This document shows, one piece after another, positions 1 to 6,236 of a stretch of 8,475 nucleotides of DNA. The notes below the pieces were generated by a model. The model saw only the letters and a program-made list of their open reading frames with translations. It searched no databases and was not told the origin of the DNA. Source of the stretch: Methylococcaceae bacterium (GTDB lineage: Bacteria; Pseudomonadota; Gammaproteobacteria; Methylococcales; Methylomonadaceae); NCBI GenBank assembly GCA_030618325.1, contig JAUXDP010000139.1:1-8475 (forward strand). The letters run 5' to 3'. The translations under genes and the position numbers were made by a program. How positions within the stretch are numbered: the stretch's first letter is position 1; every line of letters begins with the position of its first letter.

Positions 1-470
1 AGCAAAAAGCTTTCCAGTTCGCGCAGAAAGAAGCGACTACGTTTTGGGTAGCTGAAGCCGAGAGTTGATAACGCATCAATGACTCGGTGACGGCCAACAT
101 GCATGCCATAACGTGTTTCAACCCCGATAATGGCGACAATAATTTCTGGTGGAACACCGTACTGTTCAGCAACAGAATTCAAAGCTAGTTCGTTTTTCTG
201 CCAAAACTCTACACCGCCATCAATACGCGAGTCGGTCATGAAAATTTTTCGATATTTGTGCCAGGGCATTGCTTCCGCAGGTGCAGCAATGGTTTTGAGG
301 ATATTTTCTTTGATTTCTACTGACGCAAACAGACGTGTAAGCTCGGTTTTATCAAACTGATGTTTATTATGCATTTGGTTAACAAATGCTGTGACTGCTG
401 CCTGATCTTTAATGGCCGCATTAACGGTAAGAGTCAGGAAAAATAATATAAATATACTGCTGTATTTCAT
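1..470 (-). CDS. mltB: MltB-family lytic murein transglycosylase, N-terminal part (cut by window edge)
   Basis: Only the first 156 codons lie in the window; the C-terminus is beyond base 1. The family cleaves the MurNAc-GlcNAc bond of peptidoglycan, leaving 1,6-anhydro-MurNAc ends, in the periplasm. Residues 1-18 look like a Sec signal peptide (MKYSS, a hydrophobic run, then TVNA before AIKDQ). The segment GVPPEIIVAIIGVETRYG at about 105-122 is the MltB/Slt35 catalytic signature, with E118 as the expected acid/base glutamate. It is followed by the family-typical RVIDALSTLGFSYPKRS at about 129-145. There is no cysteine near the signal cleavage site, so this looks like a soluble periplasmic form and not a lipoprotein like E. 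coli MltB. The ATG at 470 lies 4 bases after the rodA stop and has no clear Shine-Dalgarno sequence, which suggests translation coupled to rodA. Identification is firm; the symbol follows family usage. Confidence 0.9.
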   Translation of the reverse strand, partial: MKYSSIFILFFLTLTVNAAIKDQAAVTAFVNQMHNKHQFDKTELTRLFASVEIKENILKTIAAPAEAMPWHKYRKIFMTDSRIDGGVEFWQKNELALNSVAEQYGVPPEIIVAIIGVETRYGMHVGRHRVIDALSTLGFSYPKRSRFFLRELESFL

Positions 471-474
471 GGGT

Positions 475-1605
475 TTAAGTAGGCAAAAATTTTCTGTGAG
501 TGTGAATTGACATAAGGATACCGAAACTGCTTAGCAGTGTCACCATAGATGTGCCGCCATAACTAATTAAGGGTAAAGGAACCCCTACGACAGGTAATAT
601 ACCAACGACCATGCCGATGTTGACAAAAATATAAACAAAAAAGGTAAAGGTTAAACTGCCAGCCAATAATCGACTGTAGCTATCTTGCGCTTGTACGGCG
701 ATATAGAGGCACCGACTAATAATCAGTAAATAAAGGCATAGTAGCCCAAGGCAGCCGGATAGTCCAAATTCTTCTGCAAAAACGGCGAAAATAAAATCAG
801 TGGAACTTTCCGGTAGAAAATCCAGTTCTGACTGAGTGCTGCCTAACCAGCCTTTACCATTGACTCCGCCTGAACCAATGGCAATTTTAGACTGGATGAT
901 GTGATAGCCGGCTCCTAGTGGGTCAGCTTCTGGGTTTATAAAAGTAAGGACTCTGGTGCGCTGGTATTCACGCATAAAGTGCCACAGTATCGGGGTCATC
1001 GAAGCAAGAGCTACAAGCGTAGTCAATAAAAATCGCCATGAAATACCGGCAAAAAATAATACGGCAGCACCGGAACTGGCCACTAGTATGGAGGTTCCCA
1101 GGTCAGGTTGTTTGGCAATGAGCAGAGTTGGCACAAAAATTAACACGCCTGCGATGAGTATTTGTTTCCATTTTGGGGGTAAAGGATGTTCTGCTAAATA
1201 CCAGGCGATCATCATTGGGGTGGTCACCTTGATCATTTCAGAAGGTTGAAAGCGAAAAAAACCTAGATTTAACCAGCGCTGTGCTCCTTTTCCCATATCT
1301 CCCATTAATAGTACGCCTACAAGCAGAACTACGCCAAGGCCATATAACAAAACGGAGTGGCGTTGAAATTGTTGGGGATTGATATGGGCCAGCAGGATCA
1401 TAAACCCGAAAGCGATGGCCATACGAACGCCTTGTTTTATGAGTATTTCGGTGTTTTGACCGCTTGCACTGTATAAAACGGTAAAGCTAAGAGCGGAAAT
1501 TATTAATAAACCAGCAAGCAGTGGAATATCAATATGCAATTTTCTTAAGATCTTGCCCACTAAAGAAGAGGTATGAAAGTGCTCTTGGCGTGTTTCTGTA
1601 ATCAT
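475..1605 (-). CDS. rodA: RodA, SEDS-family peptidoglycan glycosyltransferase of the elongasome
   Basis: RodA polymerises lipid II into glycan strands at the lateral wall, working with PBP2. The 376-residue protein is close to the family norm (about 370 in E. coli) and is very hydrophobic, consistent with about ten membrane segments. SEDS signatures are present: GKGAQRWLNLGFFRFQPSE at about 105-123, AKQPDLGTS at 164-172, DPLGAGYHIIQSKIAIGSGG at 228-247, and FLPESSTDFIFAVFAEE at 263-279. D270 in TDFIF aligns with the catalytic aspartate of RodA. The C-terminus has the conserved GILPVVGVPLPLISYGGTS and ends MSIHTHRKFLPT. The ATG shares one base with the mrdA stop (TAATG), the classic arrangement for translational coupling, and keeps this gene next to its cognate transpeptidase. 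Also called mrdB. Confidence 0.97.
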   Translation of the reverse strand: MITETRQEHFHTSSLVGKILRKLHIDIPLLAGLLIISALSFTVLYSASGQNTEILIKQGVRMAIAFGFMILLAHINPQQFQRHSVLLYGLGVVLLVGVLLMGDMGKGAQRWLNLGFFRFQPSEMIKVTTPMMIAWYLAEHPLPPKWKQILIAGVLIFVPTLLIAKQPDLGTSILVASSGAAVLFFAGISWRFLLTTLVALASMTPILWHFMREYQRTRVLTFINPEADPLGAGYHIIQSKIAIGSGGVNGKGWLGSTQSELDFLPESSTDFIFAVFAEEFGLSGCLGLLCLYLLIISRCLYIAVQAQDSYSRLLAGSLTFTFFVYIFVNIGMVVGILPVVGVPLPLISYGGTSMVTLLSSFGILMSIHTHRKFLPT

Positions 1606-3449
1606 TATGGCGCCTGTTCAGACAGATATTTTTTGATGACTTTCGCTGCAATAGGTGCCGCTACCGAACCACCATGACCGCCATTTTCAACGATTACCGC
1701 AATCGCTATTTGTGGGTTCTCTGCTGGAGCGAAAGCAATAAACAAGGCGTGGTCACGCAGCTTAAAGGCAATTTCTTCTTCGCTGTATTGCTCTTCCTGT
1801 TTTACTGAAAAAACTTGTGCGGTGCCAGTTTTTCCTGCTATTTGATAATCGATATCCTTGCCGATTCGTTTAGCTGTGCCTCTGGCGCCATGAACAACAT
1901 TAATCATAGCATCAATAATAAAGGTGACATTTTCGGTTTTTAGCGTAATGTTCTGTGGTTTTTTGGACGCAGTGGGTTGGCTTGAATTATCTGTCTCAAT
2001 TCGGGTAACCAGCGTGGGGTAGACTACTTTTCCCTGATTCGCTAGCGTTGCTGTTGCCCTTGCTAACTGTAACGCAGAGACTTGGGTAAATCCTTGGCCT
2101 ATACCTGTGATTAAGGTTTCTCCATGATACCAGGATTCATTGTATGCAGCTTTTTTCCACTTTTTGGATGGTATTAATCCAGATTTTTCACCACTTAGAT
2201 CAATGCCCGTTTTTTCACTAAAGCCGAATTGTACAAGAAAATTATGGATACGCTCGATGCCTAATTTATAGGCTAGATCATAAAAATAAACATCACAGGA
2301 TTGAATAATTGCATCCTTTAATCGGACTGATCCATGTCCCTGCTTTTTCCAGTCTCTGTACCGGTGACTTAATTTGGGTAATCTGTAATAGCCAGGGCAA
2401 AATAATTTGCTATGCGTTTTAGTGGTTTGGTATTCAAGGCCGGCAAGACCAAGAAAAGGCTTTATTGTAGATCCAGGGGGGTAGAGACCACGTAATGCGC
2501 GGTTAAATAACGGGCGATCATCAGAATCTTGAAGTGCTTTATACTCAGTTGTACTGATACCGGAAACAAACAAGTTTGGATCAAAGCCCGGGCGGCTGGT
2601 AAAAACCAGAACACCACCAGTGGTAATATCGATGGCAATGACCGCACCATTATAATTATCCAGGGCGTCATGAGCGATTTGTTGTAACTCAATATCCAAA
2701 GCCAGATACAGATTTGAGCCAGGCTTGGGGTTAATAGTAGTATCGAGCGTTCTTATGGCTCGGCCTTGTGCATTAGTTTCAATTTCGGCATAACCTGTGG
2801 TTCCGTGCAAAATATTTTCATAGGATTTTTCCACACCTGTTTTGCCTATGTGATGGGTTCCCCGGTATTCTGCTACTGGTAATGATTTCAATTCCCGTTC
2901 ATTAATTCTGCCTAAATAACCAACAACGTGTGCAGTGATTTCTGAATAAGGATATTGACGGAGCAGTCCCGCATGAATATCCACCCCAGGAAATGAATGC
3001 CTCACCACTGCAAATTTTGCCACCTGGGCATCACTCATATGCAACAGTAGTGGTGTAGCATTGAAGCGTTTTTGTCGTTTCCGTTGGCGGTGAAATTGGC
3101 TGATTTTTTCATCAGGTATGTTTAACAGGGACTGTAATTTTTGCAGAGTATCATCCAGGGCAGGAATTTGTTCAGGAATTAATTCCAGTGTATAGGTAGG
3201 GACATTTTCAGCAAGAACTTTGCCTTTCCGATCATATATAATTCCTCGTGTAGGCGGTACTGGGGCTAATTTAATACGATTTTTTTTGGCCATGCTGGAA
3301 TATTGTTCATGGCCAACGACTTGTAGGTAAATTAAACGTACTACCAAAGTGGTTGTGAGCAGTAAGATAAACACAAAAATGGTGACAATTCGGCTAAGAA
3401 AAATCCTATTTTCTGTTATCGAATCTTTGATTGAATAAGCTCTGGACAT
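1605..3449 (-). CDS. mrdA: Penicillin-binding protein 2 (PBP2), elongasome DD-transpeptidase
   Basis: This class B PBP cross-links peptides in new lateral-wall peptidoglycan and partners RodA. It has 614 residues, close to the usual 600-640. A short cytoplasmic tail precedes one transmembrane anchor at about 19-43. The PBP dimerisation (pedestal) region includes PPTRGIIYDRKGKVLAENVP at 65-84 and GKTGVEKSYE at 202-211. The transpeptidase domain carries the three active-site motifs: S327-T-I-K330 (nucleophile S327), S384-C-D386, and K540-T-G-T543. C351, D366, H372 and C385 match, with a constant offset of one, the zinc-ligand positions I recall for Acinetobacter PBP2. The gene lies 16 bases after mreD and overlaps rodA by one base. 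No good Shine-Dalgarno sequence precedes the ATG, yet no better start exists, since residues 1-20 form the expected cytoplasmic tail. Confidence 0.97.
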   Translation of the reverse strand: MSRAYSIKDSITENRIFLSRIVTIFVFILLLTTTLVVRLIYLQVVGHEQYSSMAKKNRIKLAPVPPTRGIIYDRKGKVLAENVPTYTLELIPEQIPALDDTLQKLQSLLNIPDEKISQFHRQRKRQKRFNATPLLLHMSDAQVAKFAVVRHSFPGVDIHAGLLRQYPYSEITAHVVGYLGRINERELKSLPVAEYRGTHHIGKTGVEKSYENILHGTTGYAEIETNAQGRAIRTLDTTINPKPGSNLYLALDIELQQIAHDALDNYNGAVIAIDITTGGVLVFTSRPGFDPNLFVSGISTTEYKALQDSDDRPLFNRALRGLYPPGSTIKPFLGLAGLEYQTTKTHSKLFCPGYYRLPKLSHRYRDWKKQGHGSVRLKDAIIQSCDVYFYDLAYKLGIERIHNFLVQFGFSEKTGIDLSGEKSGLIPSKKWKKAAYNESWYHGETLITGIGQGFTQVSALQLARATATLANQGKVVYPTLVTRIETDNSSQPTASKKPQNITLKTENVTFIIDAMINVVHGARGTAKRIGKDIDYQIAGKTGTAQVFSVKQEEQYSEEEIAFKLRDHALFIAFAPAENPQIAIAVIVENGGHGGSVAAPIAAKVIKKYLSEQAP

Positions 3450-3465
3450 AAATAGTAAGGCAAGA

Positions 3466-3954
3466 TCAGCGCAGTTTTCTTGGCACTCGAACCAGACTTA
3501 GTATGGAATAAACTATTGGCCAGAAAAGGGTTCCTGAAATAACAGGCCACCAGAAAGCTGAGGTAAATCGGGTTGCGCTGTGAAAGTTCTCAGTCCAGAA
3601 AATCAATAGTTGTGATAAGAATTGCACAAAAAATATGAGCAATCCTTGTTGGAATAGAGGGAATCGTCTTAAGCGATGGTGGTTCTTTGCGCAAAAATAG
3701 ATGGCTAAAGGATAGGCCAACGCATATTGACCGAGCAGTCTTCCGGTCAATACATCAGTTAAAAGGCCGACTGTCCAGGCACTGATTATGCCTGTTCTCT
3801 CGGGTGTCGTAATTGACCAGTAGATCAAGGTCAAAAGCACCCAGTCGGGATTCAATTCAGAAAAGAAAGCTGGGAAGGGAGCAATTTTTAAGGCCATCGC
3901 TACAAAGATGGTAAAAATAAAAATGCCCAGACCTTGAGGTTTATTCAGTGACAT
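3466..3954 (-). CDS. mreD: MreD, rod shape-determining inner-membrane protein
   Basis: MreD is a small integral membrane component of the elongasome that binds MreC and helps control activation of PBP2-RodA. At 162 residues it has the length I recall for E. coli MreD. The sequence is hydrophobic throughout with about five predicted membrane segments. It shows the usual landmarks NPDWVLLTLIYW at about 35-46 and GLLTDVLTGRLLGQYALAYP at about 63-82. The first helix starts almost at the N-terminus (residues about 9-25) and the tail is basic (RVPRKLR). The ATG lies inside the end of mreC, with a 14-base overlap in a different frame, which suggests coupled translation and balanced MreC/MreD synthesis. 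MreD is poorly conserved in sequence, so position between mreC and mrdA is a strong part of the call. Confidence 0.95.
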   Translation of the reverse strand: MSLNKPQGLGIFIFTIFVAMALKIAPFPAFFSELNPDWVLLTLIYWSITTPERTGIISAWTVGLLTDVLTGRLLGQYALAYPLAIYFCAKNHHRLRRFPLFQQGLLIFFVQFLSQLLIFWTENFHSATRFTSAFWWPVISGTLFWPIVYSILSLVRVPRKLR

Positions 3955-4822
3955 CGGTGTTATGTTGTTCCGGATTTTGATTCTCAGTTAAGGGCACAGG
4001 TTTTGAATCACTCCAAACTATCAATAATTCACGGGTTTTATCCAGTTGAGCTTTGGGTGTGGCTGATACCGAAGCAAATGGTTTGTCCGACTGAGGATTA
4101 AAATTATCAACGACTGCGACTGGATAACCGTATGGAAACCGTCCACCCAGGCCAGAAGTAATTAGTAAATCGCCGGGGATGATGTCAGCATTATTAGGTA
4201 AAAAAGGCAGGTTTAGCTGGTTAAGCTGGCCGCTACCAACTGCAATTGTTCTTAAACCATTGCGGTTAACTTGTACCGGGATAGCGTGACTCGGATCTGT
4301 AATCAGTATGATTTCGGAGGTCAAAGGTGTTGAGCGAATAACTTGTCCGACTATTCCGTCAGCATCCATGACGGGCTGTTGGGCATGAACGCCAAATCGG
4401 GAACCTTTATTAACTAAAACCGTGTGTTCGTACGGGGCCAGATTTACAGAAAGTAGTTCTGCAACCAGAACTTGCTCGCCTAGTTTAAATGAATTGGCCA
4501 ATAGCGCACGGAGGCGAATGTTTTCTTTTTCCAGGGCTTCAAATTTGAGTAATTTTGCTTTAGTTATTAAATGATCTTGCTTGAGTTTATTATATTCTTC
4601 CCTCAAGGTGCTGTTTGAATTTACTGATGATATGGCCTGGTTAGTCACAGTTTTTGGCAAACTGACAATAAACTGTACGGGGTATGTGATTAGCGAGAGA
4701 GCCGAGCGTAACCCGCTCAGGTGGTTGCTCCGGTGTTCTGTAATCAATAAAGCAACAGAAACAACAACAACGAACAATAAGCGGGTATTGACTGATGGAC
4801 CAGATGTGAATAAAAGTTTTAT
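3941..4822 (-). CDS. mreC: MreC, rod shape-determining periplasmic protein (apparent ATA start)
   Basis: MreC is a bitopic protein that self-assembles in the periplasm and activates PBP2. I place the start at an ATA codon at 4822-4820, giving 293 residues. The frame there reads (M)KLLFTSGPSVNTRLLF, which matches the conserved MreC N-terminus (E. coli begins MKPIFSRGPSLQIRLI). An AAGG sits 8 bases upstream. The first conventional start codon in frame, TTG at 4777, would remove this cytoplasmic motif and part of the membrane segment, and has no ribosome binding site. Numbered from the ATA, the parts are: transmembrane segment at about 15-28; coiled coil at about 71-108, rich in Lys, Glu and Leu; then the beta-rich MreC core with VLVNKGSRFGV, DADGIVGQVI, LITDPSHAIPVQV and GDLLITSGLGGRFPYGYPV; and a polar tail after about 275. 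The end overlaps mreD by 14 bases. Function is firm; only the start is unusual. Confidence 0.93.
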   Translation of the reverse strand: MKLLFTSGPSVNTRLLFVVVVSVALLITEHRSNHLSGLRSALSLITYPVQFIVSLPKTVTNQAISSVNSNSTLREEYNKLKQDHLITKAKLLKFEALEKENIRLRALLANSFKLGEQVLVAELLSVNLAPYEHTVLVNKGSRFGVHAQQPVMDADGIVGQVIRSTPLTSEIILITDPSHAIPVQVNRNGLRTIAVGSGQLNQLNLPFLPNNADIIPGDLLITSGLGGRFPYGYPVAVVDNFNPQSDKPFASVSATPKAQLDKTRELLIVWSDSKPVPLTENQNPEQHNTDVTE

Positions 4823-4910
4823 GCCTGTTACCTTTTTTACAGAACAAATGAGGAATTATACTCCTGTAGCAGGAATATTTGGGTTATAAGGAAAAGAAGT
4901 ATATTTGGGA
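4823..4910 (-). promoter_or_regulatory. mreB-mreC spacer with small hairpin, direct repeats and a TATAAT hexamer
   Basis: This 88-base gap is the only real spacer in the cluster. On the minus strand it holds two copies of CCCAAATAT (plus-strand 4901-4909 and 4875-4883, start to start 26 bases). These are followed directly by a perfect 5-bp hairpin, TCCTG-CTA-CAGGA (4874-4862), then a consensus-like TATAAT (4860-4855). The hairpin has no following U-run, so it is not an intrinsic terminator. The hexamer lacks a recognisable -35 at 16-18 bases and lacks an extended -10 TG, so promoter activity is uncertain. A role in lowering mreC expression relative to mreB is possible but inferred. Confidence 0.3.
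4831..4834 (-). promoter_or_regulatory. Ribosome binding site supporting the ATA start of mreC
   Basis: On the minus strand the sequence reads AAAAAAGGTAACAGGC followed by ATA. The AAGG core ends 8 bases before the ATA, a normal Shine-Dalgarno distance. No comparable motif lies before the TTG at 4777, so this site favours initiation at the non-canonical codon. The motif is short and could be fortuitous. Confidence 0.5.
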
Positions 4911-5954
4911 TTACTCTAGTGAGAAAACTTCTGCGCCTAGTTCATCCATCATTTCTAAAACACGACCACCACCTCTGGCTACACAAGTTAACGGATCATC
5001 GGCAATATTAACTGGCAAACCGGTTTCTTCAGAAATAAGACGGTCTATATCATTCAATAAAGCGCCTCCTCCTGTGATTACTATACCCATATCAGCAACA
5101 TCTGCGCCTAGTTCAGGTGGTGTTTGTTCCAAGGCTACTTTAACTGCACCAACTATACCGGCTAGTGGTTCCTGTAATGCTTCCAGAATTTCGTTACTGT
5201 TCAGGGTGAAGCTGCGTGGTACACCTTCGGCAAGGTTGCGGCCTTTAACCTCAATTTCCTTGATTTCACTGCCAGGATAGGCGGTGCCAATTTCTTTCTT
5301 TATGCGCTCAGCGGTAGCTTCGCCGATTAAGGTGCCGTAATTTCTGCGGACATAATTAATGATGGCTTCATCGAAACGGTCTCCGCCAATTCTGACGGAA
5401 GAGGAATACACGATGCCATTTAAAGAGATGACAGCAACCTCAGATGTGCCTCCCCCAATATCCAGAACCATAGAACCATGAGGTTCATCAATGGGCAAGC
5501 CAGCACCAATAGCCGCAGACATGGGTTCTTCAATTAAAAAGACTTCGCGGGCGCCGGCCATTGCTGCAGATTCTCTAATGGCGCGGCGTTCAACTTGAGT
5601 AGAACCGCAAGGAACACAAATCAAGATACGTGGGCTAGGACGCAGAAATTTTCTTTCATGAACTTTTTCAATAAAAAATCGAAGCATTCTTTCTGTGATA
5701 GTAAAATCAGCAATAACTCCATCCTTAAGGGGGCGGATCGCTGTTATGTTTCCCGGTGTGCGGCCCAACATTTGTTTCGCCTCAGTGCCAACTGCAGCAA
5801 TGGTTTTCACTCCGCGAATCCGGTCTTCCTTGATGGCTACCACTGAAGGTTCATTGAGAACGATACCTTGTTCTGGAATATAAATCAGGGTATTAGCGGT
5901 CCCAAGGTCTATAGAAAGATCATTGGAAAAAAGGCCACGGATTCTATTGAACAT
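4911..5954 (-). CDS. mreB: MreB, actin-like rod shape-determining protein
   Basis: MreB forms ATP-binding, membrane-associated filaments that orient lateral-wall synthesis. The 347-residue length is the same as the E. coli protein and the two align essentially without gaps. An N-terminal amphipathic segment (MFNRIRGLFS) probably binds membrane. Nucleotide-binding loops of the actin/Hsp70 fold are clear: IDLGTANT at 15-22 (D16), DIGGGTSEVAV at 165-175 (D165), and ITGGGALL at 293-300. E143 in IEEP is the expected hydrolysis-assisting glutamate. VSSSVRIGGDRFDEAIINYVRRNYG-type sequence at about 183-207 and GRNLAEGVPRSFTLNS at 238-253 are MreB-specific. The ATG is preceded by AGGT at a spacing of 5 bases. 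As the first gene of the minus-strand cluster, its promoter should lie in the 282-base spacer shared with gatC. Nothing unusual is seen in the protein. Confidence 0.98.
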   Translation of the reverse strand: MFNRIRGLFSNDLSIDLGTANTLIYIPEQGIVLNEPSVVAIKEDRIRGVKTIAAVGTEAKQMLGRTPGNITAIRPLKDGVIADFTITERMLRFFIEKVHERKFLRPSPRILICVPCGSTQVERRAIRESAAMAGAREVFLIEEPMSAAIGAGLPIDEPHGSMVLDIGGGTSEVAVISLNGIVYSSSVRIGGDRFDEAIINYVRRNYGTLIGEATAERIKKEIGTAYPGSEIKEIEVKGRNLAEGVPRSFTLNSNEILEALQEPLAGIVGAVKVALEQTPPELGADVADMGIVITGGGALLNDIDRLISEETGLPVNIADDPLTCVARGGGRVLEMMDELGAEVFSLE

Positions 5955-6037
5955 TTATTACCTGTATTTGAAAGCGAAAAAAAAGAGGCTGTCTTGTAAA
6001 AAACAATCGAAGAAAAAAGTGGAAAAAGCAGACCACG

Positions 6038-6090
6038 TCTTTGAAAATTCGAGGCGAATAGTAAACTATTTAACAAAGATTTTCGAAAAT
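6038..6090. repeat. Cluster of nested small inverted repeats
   Basis: Four perfect inverted repeats lie within 53 bases. ATTCG-AGG-CGAAT spans 6047-6059. ATAGT-AA-ACTAT spans 6058-6069. An outer pair, TCTTTG (6038-6043) and CAAAGA (6074-6079), encloses both. A 12-base palindrome ATTTTCGAAAAT spans 6079-6090. A related element made of the same five-base arms in reverse order, ACTAT-AA-ATAGT, lies at 6210-6221 next to the gatC ribosome binding site. They could be binding sites for a dimeric regulator or RNA structure in the mreB leader. The sequence is AT-rich, so some of this is expected by chance. Confidence 0.45.
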
Positions 6091-6172
6091 ATGGGCAATT
6101 TTTCCAGTTTTGCTGACGATTCATTTTTAACGAGCCAGCCTCTCGTACTACTCTAACAATCAAGCGAGTATT

Positions 6173-6201
6173 TTGGCAAGATTTAAAGTATGATATTTTA
6201 T
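6173..6201 (+). promoter_or_regulatory. Candidate sigma-70 promoter for gatCAB
   Basis: TTGGCA at 6173-6178 matches five of six bases of the -35 consensus. It is followed after 17 bases by TTTTAT at 6196-6201, which matches four of six bases of the -10 box. Other AT-rich hexamers nearby (TATGAT at 6189-6194, TATAAA at 6212-6217) lack a -35 at suitable spacing. The assignment is weak and rests only on motif matching and on being just upstream of gatC. Confidence 0.3.
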
Positions 6202-6236
6202 CAAAATTTACTATAAATAGTTGACGGAGTAATTGG

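Larger units (their letters stand above)
5955..6236. promoter_or_regulatory. Divergent intergenic region between mreB and gatC
   Basis: This 282-base, AT-rich spacer must hold the promoters for both operons. I see no convincing gene in it; the short open frames that cross it show no recognisable protein. On the mreB side it has A-tracts (plus-strand A8 at 5977-5984, A6 at 5998-6003, A6 at 6013-6018, A5 at 6023-6027). A cluster of inverted repeats occupies 6038-6090. A hairpin ACGAG/CTCGT (6130-6134 and 6142-6146) lies nearer gatC. For mreB the best sigma-70-like pair I find on the minus strand is TCGAAA, 17 bases, TACTAT, which overlaps the inverted repeats. It matches only 4 of 6 bases in each box and is not reliable. 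Confidence 0.6.

Noticed and set aside
956..1249. Plus-strand 97-codon open frame antisense to rodA
   Set aside because: It is a shadow of rodA with no recognisable motifs.
4775..4777. TTG as the mreC start codon
   Set aside because: It would remove the conserved N-terminal motif and part of the membrane segment and has no Shine-Dalgarno sequence; the frame continues with family-like sequence upstream to the ATA at 4822.
4641..4847. Minus-strand open frame starting at TTG 4847 that runs through the mreC start region
   Set aside because: It is in a different frame from mreC, has no ribosome binding site and encodes no recognisable protein; the overlapping mreC frame matches the family.
4862..4874. 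Possible intrinsic terminator after mreB
   Set aside because: The hairpin stem is only 5 bp and is followed by AGTATAATT with no U-run, so it does not fit an intrinsic terminator.
4879..5280. Plus-strand 133-codon open frame antisense to mreB
   Set aside because: It is the reverse-strand shadow of the MreB coding sequence and shows no domain or independent start signal.
5909..6163. Short open frames on both strands across the mreB start and the divergent spacer (about 77-84 codons)
   Set aside because: Low-complexity, Lys/Phe/Ser-rich translations of AT-rich DNA with no family resemblance. They overlap the start of mreB and lack convincing ribosome binding sites.
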